Part shown: piece after piece, positions 1 through 7,876 of the stretch
Layout: every line of letters begins with the position of its first letter
Position numbering within the stretch: the stretch's first letter is position 1
Source of the DNA: JAWXVE01 sp044425575
GTDB lineage: Bacteria > Bacillota > Clostridia > Lachnospirales > Lachnospiraceae
Length of the DNA stretch: 36,514 bases
NCBI GenBank assembly: GCA_044425575.1
Contig: JAWXVE010000017.1
Location: 1-36,514 of the forward strand
Direction: 5' to 3'
Made by a program: the position numbers and the translations under genes
Notes under the pieces: generated by a model
Told to the model about the DNA's origin: nothing
What the model saw: only the letters and a program-made list of their open reading frames with translations
Databases searched by the model: none

Positions 1-183
1 CGGTCCCGTCTCTCCTCTTGGACCTGTTAATCCTTGAGAACCCGCTACACCTTGGGGACCTTCTGGACCTACTATACAGCAACATTCATTTGTATTCCAA
101 TCATCACACTCCCATTCATAGTTTTTTTTGCAACAGTTAGATTTTTTGTATTTTTCTTTACATTCGTCCAATATAATATCCAT
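1..183 (-). CDS. Collagen-like Gly-X-Y repeat protein, N-terminal part (runs off the left edge)
   Basis: The first 61 codons of a reading frame are visible, starting at an ATG at 181-183 that follows an in-frame stop, and running open to base 1. Residues 1-46 are charged and rich in cysteine (a CC pair, a CCC run and two single Cys). From about residue 38 the frame becomes a perfect Gly-X-Y series: GPE GPQ GVA GSQ GLT GPR GET GP. Such repeats fold as a collagen triple helix; in spore-forming Firmicutes they occur in exosporium or surface filament proteins (BclA type), and Cys-rich heads may cross-link or anchor them. The Shine-Dalgarno sequence is weak, and a TTG five codons in could be the real start. 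The C-terminal part and total length are outside the window, so spore surface location is inference. Confidence 0.8.
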   Translation of the reverse strand, partial: MDIILDECKEKYKKSNCCKKNYEWECDDWNTNECCCIVGPEGPQGVAGSQGLTGPRGETGP

Positions 184-260
184 CCCTATGTTTTATTTAC
201 TATACCATATTCCCCACATAGTTACTTGTGCTTATATTTATTGAACTTTTCCTTATACAT

Positions 261-293
261 GAAAATAGGAAGCACAATAGGCTTCCTATTTTC
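261..293 (-). terminator. Hairpin terminator between the collagen-like gene and the c-di-GMP sensor gene
   Basis: Perfect 13-bp inverted repeat (GAAAATAGGAAGC and its complement) around a 7-nt loop, 20 bases past the stop of the 313-4554 gene. The U-rich part lies within the 3' arm (UUUUC) rather than as a separate tail, so termination strength is uncertain. Confidence 0.6.
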
Positions 294-312
294 ACCATCC
301 TTAATGATGATT

Positions 313-3300
313 CTATTTATTTTTCGTTTTTTCCTTTTCTTGATACATTAACTTATCTGCTTCTCGTATTAACAATAATACATGATAGAATTCCTTACTC
401 CATACATCACCTATTGCAGCATCTATATTATCCGCTTCTTCTATTGAGTGGCGTAATGCTTCAATTTTCTCATTAAACTCTTCATTTCCCATATTCGGGC
501 ATAATATAACGAATTCGTCACCACCAATTCGATAAACATTTTTATCAAATGCTTTCATAATCAAATCAGCACATGTGGTAATAGCGCGATCGCCTGCTTC
601 ATGACCACTGGTATCATTAATTAATTTAAGCGAATTAATATCCACATAGGCCACACCCATAGTATCAATTGACTCTTGCGAGATTCTCTTAAGATCATGC
701 TCGTAACTATGACGGTTTAAGAGACCTGTTAATTCATCACGAAAGCTTAATCGGTGCAACTCTTTTAACAATTCATTCCGGACAAAGAATGCTTCAATAA
801 ACTTAGAAACAGAACATATTAAGCTTGTATTCTTAACGTTATCTTTCGGATTATCAATACCAATGAAACCGCTATATGCGCCATTATCCTTCTTTAAAGG
901 AGCTGTTACAAGAGATGTGATTCCTTGGCTGTCTAGAATGCGATATTCCTCTGAATCCCGACCAATCTCTTCGTTAATAGAATCAATGTAGAATTCACCT
1001 GCCTCATCATACTTATCAAACCAATGCTGTACTATTGTAATATCAATATTTTGTAAAATATCTATTTGAGCACTTACACTCTCTTCACACCATTCAAATG
1101 TATTGTAAACATATGTGCCATCTTCTGAAATAGCAAAAATATAACCTCTCTCCGCCTTATAATAATGACTTACTATTTGTAATAAATCATTAATGGCATC
1201 TTCCACTGCCAAATCGCTACGATGTAGTAATTCTACACATTCATTCAACACTTGTTGTTCGTGTAATTGTGCTTTCACTGCACGTTCTAATGTTGCACGT
1301 TCTGTTATGTCCGTAGCAACTTCTAACCTCACTTGTTTATTCTCTAACTCGATTAACTTATCTTGAATATCATAGTAACGTTTCGCAATAGGATTGTAAT
1401 GCTCCCACCGATAGAACGTTTCTTCATTTAATAAGTGATTGGTACAAAATTCACACGGCGAGTCTTTGCCTTGCAATACTTCGTAGCATTTCTTGCCCTT
1501 CCAATCTTTTTCTGTAATATTACCTAACGTCTGCTCTCCTACTTTACTTAAAAAGTACAATTCGTGGGTGACAATATCTGAAATATAGATAACATTATCT
1601 ACCGAGTTCATGATAATGGAAGCAACACTACTTTCACCAATTTTCTTGGCTTGATTTTGATCTAGAACCGCTTCTTCCTTAACTCGATTATCCGCTCCAT
1701 CATAATTCATCAAAAAGTCTCTGTAGTCATCCTCTGATAATGGTTTTGCAAAATAATACCCTTGTCCCATATCACACCCTAGATTACCTAGAAGTTCTAA
1801 TTGTGCTCTTGTTTCTACGCCTTCTGCAATGGACTGTATACCAAGTTGACGTGCCATGCGAACAATATTGGAAATAATAAGAACACCTTTCTTGTCTTCC
1901 AAAGTATTATTCAAGAATTCTCTATCAATCTTAAGAACATGAACATTAATATCCTTCAAACGATTCAACGAGGAGATACCAGTTCCAAAATCATCCATAG
2001 AAATAGAAAATCCCAAATTAATCAGTTGGTCAATTTTCTCCATAACTGTTTTAATATTTCCAATAATAGCACTTTCTGTAATTTCCAATTCCAGTGCTGA
2101 CGGTGATACATTATAAGATTTTACAATTCCTGCGATTTTATCAATTACATTATCTTGCAGAATAGTAATTCCAGATAAATTAACTGAAATCTTAGGCATA
2201 TTAGATGGATTGTTTAAACTTATAAATTCACATACTCGACTAAGCATATAATAGTCTAGATTAACAATAAAACCGTTTTTTTCAAAAACAGGAATAAATT
2301 GATCTGGGTATACCATGGATAAATCTTCTCGCACCCACCTTACCAAAGCTTCTGCTCCGCACACCTTACCAGTCATTAAATCTATTTTCGGTTGATAGAC
2401 CACTTTAAATTCACGGTTTTCAATGGCTTGTTCCATGGTTCGTATAATCTCATTCTGCAAAGAGGCAGTTTTATCCATGGCATTGGAATACGTGGTGGCT
2501 ACACAACCGTAGAAACCTTTACTCTTTTGCCTTGCCACATTAGCACAATCAATCATATGTGCAACATCAATGGTGGAATCCATAATATGATAACCACCAA
2601 CACTTACATTTAAGTTGTAATTCTCACCTAGTGTATTGGCAACCTTAGGCAATTCACAGAAGCTACAGCTTGCCTTTCCACAATAGGCAGAACCACCATC
2701 TATCATAGTTGTAAGAATTAAAAAGTTATCGGCATGTGCCCGAGCAAACAAATCATCTTCCCCATAGCTTTCTCTTATAACAACTGCAAATTCCTTTAAT
2801 AAGCGAGAGCCTTCTTCATAACCATATACTTCATTAATATCCTTAAAATTATCCACGTCTATGGATACAATGGTATATTGTCCATAGGTACGATAGATTC
2901 TCTTAGCACACTCTTCCTTGAATTTATGCTCTGTCAACAACCCTGTAATAGGATCAAACTCTACCAGTTCTTCAAAGACTGCTCTTCGCTTCATTTCGTG
3001 GAGTACTAATAAAATAGTTGCCGCAGTTCCCAACAAAAATAGAATTAAGAAAATAATTTGATAATGATTAGCTAAAATTTCTGGTACTTCTTGCTGTAAG
3101 TTGGCTTGATAAGAAGTGGATATTACACGCGTATATAAATCACCCTCATCAATTCTAGCAATATATTTATTAAAAATAGGACCTAACTCTTCCGATATTT
3201 CTTCCGACAACGAAAAGGATATCTGACAATCTTCACCAAATGTTCTTGCAATTCCATCTGAATCAGGTACTGCCTCTAAAATCTGCTTGGACACCAAATT

Positions 3301-4554
3301 CGTGGTTATGGCATAATCAATATTATCACTTTCTAAGCTATCAATAATTGATTCAATACTGCTGTATAGCACAAAATTAGCACCTGGTAAAAAAGTTTCT
3401 AAATCACTAGCATCTAATCCAATATAATCTAAATATCCAATGGTGGCATTTTGATACGACAACTCATCATAATAACCAATTACCATAAGGGGCAATTCCA
3501 TATAAGCATCACATCGCATATTGTGATAACTCAAGTCAAGCGAAGAAAGTACTGATAAGTTAATGTCAACATCATCTGGTTCTACCTCATCTTTATACAA
3601 CGGAACATATTCAATATTAATACCTGCCTCTGTGGCAATTTCATTCATAACTGTAATGGCTATACCAGCAGGGTCGTTATTAATATCATTGTATGAAAAG
3701 GGAATGTGATCTACATAGTAACTAACTCGATACACATCCTTTGCTTGAAGAGCCGCTATTTCTTGTTCCGAAATATACAACTTAGCATAGCTCACTTCTT
3801 GATAATACTGTGAGTATAAATCATCAAATATACTAGCATGACTCATTCTAACATTATTCATAGCACTATTAATAGACTCCATTAATTCCTGATCATCTTC
3901 TCGTGCAATGTAGTATAGATTTTCATACCCCAACATAGCAACTGCTTCATACTGGGATTGATACTGGAATGAGCTAGTCACAATTAAAGTATTAGGCGAA
4001 GATTCATCCAAGACTCGTTCTGGAATCTGAATGATCTGTGGATTTATCTCATTTTGTTCACAAAAATCTTCTAGCAATTTCACGTAAGGACTGCCACTTA
4101 GTACTCCAATAATTTGATTCTCAATATTATTGTAGTCGTCATACTCCATAGCCTCTACTTTCAACGACATTAAGTAAACGCCTTCTTCTCCAAATGGTTC
4201 ATCCGTATACAGAAAGCTATCAGCATATTCTTGTTCATAAGTAATCGGTCCAAATAAATCAATTTCACCGTTGGCAAGCATAGAAGCAGCATCTTCATAG
4301 TCACACTTAACGAATTCGTAAGTATCTCCCGTATAGTCTGATATCATATCAAAATAATCAGGTGCCAATCCTGTTTGACTTCCATCATATTGTTCTATCA
4401 CAGTACCATATTCACTGGAATATCCTACTAGAATAACATCCCCTGTACTTGCATAAGATGATAATTGAAGACCACTTACACCTAACAAAGTCATTATGGA
4501 AACTACTGTTATTATAATAAGACGTTTATAATTCATTTTCTTCTTTTTCATCAT
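313..4554 (-). CDS. Multidomain c-di-GMP enzyme: SBP-SBP-TM-degenerate GGDEF-EAL-PAS-GAF-GGDEF
   Basis: Membrane signalling protein of about 1413 residues. Order: signal/TM segment (about 10-35), two periplasmic amino-acid-binding-type (SBP_bac_3) domains (about 40-255 and 270-480), TM helix (about 498-519), a GGDEF-fold domain whose motif reads AHADN (606-610), an EAL phosphodiesterase domain with EALVRW (735), ELEITES, DDFGTG (854) and EGVET (911), a PAS domain with a C-Y-x-V-L-Q-G...P-C-x-x-C cluster (Cys 1023, 1034, 1037), a GAF domain, and a C-terminal GGDEF with intact GGDEF (1344-1348). So one chain probably can both make and degrade c-di-GMP, with the first GGDEF a regulatory remnant. 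No clear RxxD inhibitory site precedes the intact GGDEF. I start it at the ATG at 4554, which has a weak AGAAAG site 7 nt upstream; a longer in-frame ATG at 4581 has no ribosome site. Monocistronic, between a weak promoter and the 261-293 hairpin. Confidence 0.9.
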   Translation of the reverse strand: MMKKKKMNYKRLIIITVVSIMTLLGVSGLQLSSYASTGDVILVGYSSEYGTVIEQYDGSQTGLAPDYFDMISDYTGDTYEFVKCDYEDAASMLANGEIDLFGPITYEQEYADSFLYTDEPFGEEGVYLMSLKVEAMEYDDYNNIENQIIGVLSGSPYVKLLEDFCEQNEINPQIIQIPERVLDESSPNTLIVTSSFQYQSQYEAVAMLGYENLYYIAREDDQELMESINSAMNNVRMSHASIFDDLYSQYYQEVSYAKLYISEQEIAALQAKDVYRVSYYVDHIPFSYNDINNDPAGIAITVMNEIATEAGINIEYVPLYKDEVEPDDVDINLSVLSSLDLSYHNMRCDAYMELPLMVIGYYDELSYQNATIGYLDYIGLDASDLETFLPGANFVLYSSIESIIDSLESDNIDYAITTNLVSKQILEAVPDSDGIARTFGEDCQISFSLSEEISEELGPIFNKYIARIDEGDLYTRVISTSYQANLQQEVPEILANHYQIIFLILFLLGTAATILLVLHEMKRRAVFEELVEFDPITGLLTEHKFKEECAKRIYRTYGQYTIVSIDVDNFKDINEVYGYEEGSRLLKEFAVVIRESYGEDDLFARAHADNFLILTTMIDGGSAYCGKASCSFCELPKVANTLGENYNLNVSVGGYHIMDSTIDVAHMIDCANVARQKSKGFYGCVATTYSNAMDKTASLQNEIIRTMEQAIENREFKVVYQPKIDLMTGKVCGAEALVRWVREDLSMVYPDQFIPVFEKNGFIVNLDYYMLSRVCEFISLNNPSNMPKISVNLSGITILQDNVIDKIAGIVKSYNVSPSALELEITESAIIGNIKTVMEKIDQLINLGFSISMDDFGTGISSLNRLKDINVHVLKIDREFLNNTLEDKKGVLIISNIVRMARQLGIQSIAEGVETRAQLELLGNLGCDMGQGYYFAKPLSEDDYRDFLMNYDGADNRVKEEAVLDQNQAKKIGESSVASIIMNSVDNVIYISDIVTHELYFLSKVGEQTLGNITEKDWKGKKCYEVLQGKDSPCEFCTNHLLNEETFYRWEHYNPIAKRYYDIQDKLIELENKQVRLEVATDITERATLERAVKAQLHEQQVLNECVELLHRSDLAVEDAINDLLQIVSHYYKAERGYIFAISEDGTYVYNTFEWCEESVSAQIDILQNIDITIVQHWFDKYDEAGEFYIDSINEEIGRDSEEYRILDSQGITSLVTAPLKKDNGAYSGFIGIDNPKDNVKNTSLICSVSKFIEAFFVRNELLKELHRLSFRDELTGLLNRHSYEHDLKRISQESIDTMGVAYVDINSLKLINDTSGHEAGDRAITTCADLIMKAFDKNVYRIGGDEFVILCPNMGNEEFNEKIEALRHSIEEADNIDAAIGDVWSKEFYHVLLLIREADKLMYQEKEKTKNK

Positions 4555-4609
4555 AATTGTTCTTTCTAAATGTTTTATCATTTTTAGTCACAAAATCGCT
4601 CTTAAAACT

Positions 4610-4638
4610 ATTTTACCATTATTTATCTCATTTATCTA
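4610..4638 (-). promoter_or_regulatory. Weak candidate promoter of the SBP-GGDEF-EAL gene
   Basis: TAGATA (4633-4638), 17-bp spacer, TAAAAT (4610-4615), in a very AT-rich gap where chance matches are likely. Confidence 0.35.
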
Positions 4639-4697
4639 CTCATTGCGACTATTTTTTTAATAATTTTATTATTTTTTAACAGTATTAGATATTGCTA

Positions 4698-5435
4698 TTA
4701 ATTACAGGTGGAATATACATAACTTCTTCCTCTTTTTCCAATTCGTCGAACAATTCCAACATGCAGAAGAATCGGTACTACTTGACCTGCCAACTTCCTT
4801 GGTATCTTTGCAGCTTTCGCAAATTCTACTACGGTAAATTCATCCTCTAAGTTATAGGGTACAAACATCATATAATCTTCCTTACATGTTACTTCCACTT
4901 CTTCCACATAATCAAGGGGAATGCGGTCAAACCTTACACTCCCCTTCTTTTTGTCTCTACTCCATCCATTGAGCAAGCGATATTCTTCCATGTCCATTAA
5001 GACAATCTTAAAATGCAAGCGATCACTTAGCAGAAAAGCCTTGATTTTATAAAGTTCAGGAAAGATATCATACACACTTCCCTTCTTAGGTGATTTGCGA
5101 GGCGTTGACACTTGCCCTGTATCCTCTTCCATCCAAACAATATACTTATACCTTGGAACAGGGTACACAATGGTTACGCGATATAAGTCCAACAAAATAG
5201 AAAGCTTCCCTCGCATTCGTTCAAAAGCTCGCGTTTGGATTTCAATAATTTCTGAACCCGTGAAGATATCAACTATTTTGCCTGCCAGTGAAACTTCTGT
5301 TTCCTCTGGGCTATAGGCATAATATTTCTTTAAAATAGCATGTATGGTTTTCTCTGATAGCGTTCCAATCCCTTGCTTTTCCTTTGGTTTGGTTAGGATT
5401 TCCTGTTTCACACGCTGGTACTTCTCATAGTCCAT
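4698..5435 (-). CDS. Putative PD-(D/E)XK-fold protein with C-terminal winged helix
   Basis: Uncharacterised protein of 245 residues. The N-terminal half has the layout of a restriction-endonuclease-like core: Glu28 in a helix (SEKTIHAILKKYY), then Asp56 (GKIVDI) and Glu65-x-Gln67 (IIEIQT), matching the E...D...(E)xQ/K spacing seen in Holliday-junction-resolvase-like folds. Residues about 199-243 (EFTVVEFAKAAKIPRKLAG... to RSYVYS) look like a winged helix-turn-helix, as expected for a DNA-binding part. I chose the ATG at 5435 because AGAGG lies 8 nt before it; an ATG at 5441 would sit only 2 nt from that site. It lies just downstream of the flavodiiron gene (15 nt gap), so the two are probably co-transcribed. 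No nuclease activity can be claimed; Gln for the usual Lys may change or remove catalysis. Confidence 0.75.
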   Translation of the reverse strand: MDYEKYQRVKQEILTKPKEKQGIGTLSEKTIHAILKKYYAYSPEETEVSLAGKIVDIFTGSEIIEIQTRAFERMRGKLSILLDLYRVTIVYPVPRYKYIVWMEEDTGQVSTPRKSPKKGSVYDIFPELYKIKAFLLSDRLHFKIVLMDMEEYRLLNGWSRDKKKGSVRFDRIPLDYVEEVEVTCKEDYMMFVPYNLEDEFTVVEFAKAAKIPRKLAGQVVPILLHVGIVRRIGKRGRSYVYSTCN

Positions 5436-5450
5436 GCTCATTACCTCTAC

Positions 5451-6653
5451 TTATGATAACACTTCTGACTGCAATCGTTCTACCAATATCCGAATCTGCT
5501 TATCACTCTCTTCATTCACAGTTGATAACAGTGTTACCTGTTCATCTAGTACCACCATGTTTTTCATAGTCTCTAATATAGCTCTCATTTGCTTGCCTGC
5601 CATACATCCCCACGTGCCATTTTCCACAATACCAATGGTACGATTTTGCAGATTCAGTGCTTTCATATCCATCAAGTAATTATGCATCAATGGATACATA
5701 TCATTATTATAAGTTGGTGACGCTAGTACAATGTGACTGTAACGAAATGCTTCTGCAATAAGATAAGAAATATGTGTTCCCGACACATCGTAAGATTCAA
5801 TCTTGGTGATTCCTTCTTCTTGCAAGCGACTTGCTAATACTTTTACTGCACTTTCTGTATTTCCATACATAGATGCATATACAATCAATACGCCTTTTTC
5901 TTCTGGTTCATAAGCACTCCATGCTTTATATTTATCCAAAAATAATCCAATCTGACTTCGGATTACCCCTCCATGAAGTGGGCATATCATGCGAATATCT
6001 AGCTGGGATACCTTCTTAAGCAAATTCGATACTTGCATTCCGAATTTACCCACAATATTCGTATAATAACGTCTAAATTCATCCATATACGCCTTAGGAC
6101 ACATAAATTCATCGTAAAATAATTTACCATTTAATGCACCAAACACTCCAAAGGCATCCGCTGAAAATAAAATACCTTCTATCACATCATATGCTACCAT
6201 TACTTCCGGCCAATGAACCATGGGAGCACCTATAAAACGAACTGTGTGCTTTCCAAAAGAACGTTCCTCTCCATCTTTGACCACTTCTTCTTTCCCTTCC
6301 ACTTGAAATCCAAATTGTTTCATAAATTGGAAAGCTTTTTGAGAACTAATAATCTTAATGTTGGGATAACGTAGAATCACTTCCTCGATAGATGCTCCAT
6401 GATCTGGTTCCATATGATTCACTACTAAATAGTCAAGTTCTCTTCCTTTTAAAACTGCTTCAATATTTTCTAGAAATTGCCTGCAAACTGACCAATCCAC
6501 CGTATCAAACAACACTGTTTTCTCATCCACTAACAAGTAGGAATTGTAAGAAACTCCTTTATCGACAGGATGTATATTTTCAAATAATGGTTGACGGTGG
6601 TCATCTGCCCCTACCCAATAATAGTCCTCTGTAACTTTTTTTACACAATGCAT
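5451..6653 (-). CDS. fprA: FprA-family flavodiiron protein (O2/NO reductase)
   Basis: 400 residues, the usual length of a class A flavodiiron protein. The N-terminal metallo-beta-lactamase-like domain carries the di-iron ligands His80-x-Glu82-x-Asp84-His85 (NHMEPDHG), His147 (VHWPE), Asp166 (SADAFG) and His227 (PLHGG). The C-terminal flavodoxin domain (about 255-395) has the FMN phosphate loop YASMYGNTES. Family members reduce O2 to water or NO to N2O in the cytoplasm, taking electrons from rubredoxin or similar carriers, and protect strict anaerobes. No rubredoxin is fused or adjacent. It is the first gene of a two-gene unit with the PD-(D/E)XK-like gene and has a strong promoter 74 bases upstream. 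Start at ATG 6653; AGAAAGGAATAGGG precedes it. Confidence 0.93.
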   Translation of the reverse strand: MHCVKKVTEDYYWVGADDHRQPLFENIHPVDKGVSYNSYLLVDEKTVLFDTVDWSVCRQFLENIEAVLKGRELDYLVVNHMEPDHGASIEEVILRYPNIKIISSQKAFQFMKQFGFQVEGKEEVVKDGEERSFGKHTVRFIGAPMVHWPEVMVAYDVIEGILFSADAFGVFGALNGKLFYDEFMCPKAYMDEFRRYYTNIVGKFGMQVSNLLKKVSQLDIRMICPLHGGVIRSQIGLFLDKYKAWSAYEPEEKGVLIVYASMYGNTESAVKVLASRLQEEGITKIESYDVSGTHISYLIAEAFRYSHIVLASPTYNNDMYPLMHNYLMDMKALNLQNRTIGIVENGTWGCMAGKQMRAILETMKNMVVLDEQVTLLSTVNEESDKQIRILVERLQSEVLS

Positions 6654-6726
6654 AGACTTGTCCCTATTCCTTTCTAAAATAGTACAATATTTATTCCTCG
6701 ATATTCACCACTTAAAATTCTAAGGC

Positions 6727-6755
6727 ATTATACCATGTGTCCTTGTATAATTCAA
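6727..6755 (-). promoter_or_regulatory. Sigma-A promoter of the flavodiiron operon
   Basis: TTGAAT (6750-6755), 17-bp spacer, perfect TATAAT (6727-6732), giving a leader of about 65 nt. Confidence 0.8.
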
Positions 6756-6799
6756 TGGTTCCTTTTTATGTTTTGCATTGTGTACACTTCTATTCCACT

Positions 6800-7120
6800 T
6801 TATTTCTGAGTAAGTATCATCCTCGCCTGCACAATGAAGGCATCCATAGCAACCATTAATCCATGTGCAAGATTACTATTAGACTGTATATAGAACTCAT
6901 AGAATGCATATAGTGGTTCTTTGTAATATAATAATGCTTGATTATCTGTTGAACACTCTTGCATCTCTTCCACTATTACCGTTTTGAATAATCTACATAT
7001 TAATAATTGCTCTGCTTTCTGTTCAATGGTGTCTCGGTTCTCGCTCCACCCCTCTAACATATGAGCATATTCTTCTTCTACCCGATTAACTAATTCTCTA
7101 TGATTTTCATTTGCCTGCAT
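6800..7120 (-). CDS. Small protein of unknown function, possibly DUF3848-like
   Basis: 106 residues, alpha-helical and acidic at the N-terminus (MQANENHRELVNRVEEEY). The segment NQALLYYKEPLYAFYEFY resembles the C-terminal part of DUF3848 small proteins from Clostridia, but the match is loose. The open frame extends to 7234, but its first 38 codons read through a structured leader that is shared with another gene, so I take the ATG at 7120, preceded by GAGAAAGGG. It has no signal peptide or TM segment. No partner gene is evident: the next gene downstream has its own promoter. Confidence 0.65.
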   Translation of the reverse strand: MQANENHRELVNRVEEEYAHMLEGWSENRDTIEQKAEQLLICRLFKTVIVEEMQECSTDNQALLYYKEPLYAFYEFYIQSNSNLAHGLMVAMDAFIVQARMILTQK

Positions 7121-7144
7121 ACTAATACCCATCCCTTTCTCAAT

Positions 7145-7202
7145 GTCTGTCAACTTTGGACTGCAAGGTACAAAGTGCCAGTTGAAAAATCTTATTTTCA
7201 AC
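7145..7202 (-). promoter_or_regulatory. Two-hairpin leader element, copy A
   Basis: In transcript order: GTTGAAAA/TTTTCAAC hairpin (7181-7188 with 7195-7202, loop TAAGAT), then ACTTTG/CAAAGT hairpin (7171-7176 with 7153-7158, 12-nt loop), then 32 nt carrying the ribosome site and the ATG at 7120. The same arrangement occurs before the YihY gene (24397-24451), with different but still paired stem bases. I do not recognise it as a known riboswitch class. Confidence 0.7.
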
Positions 7203-7297
7203 CTAATTTTCTTTCCATTCTTATTATGAAACACTTTATTCTTTTTATAAGTATTTCTAAGAAAAAGGTTCGATTTAATAACAATACTATTGGTATT

Positions 7298-7306
7298 AGT
7301 ATATCA
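7298..7306 (-). promoter_or_regulatory. Candidate extended -10 promoter for the 6800-7120 gene
   Basis: TGATATACT (TG-n-TATACT) with no good -35. It would give a transcript leader of about 170 nt containing the two-hairpin element. Confidence 0.45.
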
Positions 7307-7347
7307 CATACGCATTTTATAAGTAAAGTATTACCATTATTTTCTTA

Positions 7348-7392
7348 AAAAAGAGATAGCCTAGAATTCACATTCTAGGCTATCTCTTTTTA
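7348..7392 (-). terminator. Rho-independent terminator of rplS
   Basis: Perfect 15-bp stem (7354-7368 with 7373-7387), loop TCAC, flanked by A6 and T5, so it can act on both strands. It lies 10 bases past the rplS stop. Confidence 0.95.
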
Positions 7393-7402
7393 CCATCTTA
7401 AC

Positions 7403-7750
7403 TTATCTTACTAATTCTTTTACTTTTGCTTTCTTGCCAACGCGGTCTCTTAAATAGAACAATTTCGCACGTCTTACTTTACCACGTCTAATAACTTCCA
7501 CACGTTCTACGTTTGGTGAATGTAGTGGCCAAGTCTTCTCCACACCTGTACCGTTTGATGTCTTGCGAACGGTAAATGTTGTTCTACAACTACCACCTTG
7601 AATCTTAAGCACTGTTCCTTCGAACACTTGAATTCTTTCGCGATTTCCTTCTTTGATTTTACCATAAACTTTTACAGTATCTCCAACGTTGAATTGTGGT
7701 GCATCTTCTTTCACCTGTGCTGCTTCGATTTCTCTAATAATTTCGTTCAT
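7403..7750 (-). CDS. rplS: 50S ribosomal protein L19
   Basis: 115 residues, normal length for bL19. Recognised by FNVGDTVKVYGKIKEGNRERIQ, then FEGTVLKIQGG, TFTVRKTSNGTGVEKTWPLHSPNVE and the basic tail RRGKVRRAKLFYLRDRVGKKAKVKE. L19 sits at the 30S-50S interface and joins bridges to 16S rRNA. Start ATG at 7750 follows AAAGGAGATAACAA. Here it is transcribed alone: it has its own promoter and terminator and is separated from the rpsP-rimM-trmD genes that often precede it. A hairpin between promoter and start suggests feedback control. Confidence 0.97.
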   Translation of the reverse strand: MNEIIREIEAAQVKEDAPQFNVGDTVKVYGKIKEGNRERIQVFEGTVLKIQGGSCRTTFTVRKTSNGTGVEKTWPLHSPNVERVEVIRRGKVRRAKLFYLRDRVGKKAKVKELVR

Positions 7751-7786
7751 TTGTTATCTCCTTTATACTTGGATGTTCTTAATACA

Positions 7787-7818
7787 ATCTGTAACAGAGG
7801 ACCATCTCCTTCTCACAA
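7787..7818 (-). promoter_or_regulatory. rplS 5' leader hairpin, likely L19 leader
   Basis: The transcript can form UUGUGA/UUACAG and AGGA/UCCU paired segments in one hairpin between the promoter and the rplS start. L19 leaders of Firmicutes are short structured 5' UTRs thought to bind L19 for autoregulation; assignment to that family is by position and shape, not by alignment. Confidence 0.55.
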
Positions 7819-7826
7819 CGTATTAA

Positions 7827-7855
7827 ATCATACCATATACCCTAAAAGAATGCAA
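7827..7855 (-). promoter_or_regulatory. Sigma-A promoter of rplS
   Basis: TTGCAT (7850-7855), 17-bp spacer, TATGAT (7827-7832). It abuts the end of the upstream 7877-9520 gene. Confidence 0.8.
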
Positions 7856-7876
7856 GCCTTTTTTCTATTTACCTAT

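Noticed and set aside
1801..2613. Open frames on the plus strand within the SBP-GGDEF-EAL gene
   Set aside because: They are antisense shadows of a protein with clear domains and have no ribosome sites or recognisable motifs.
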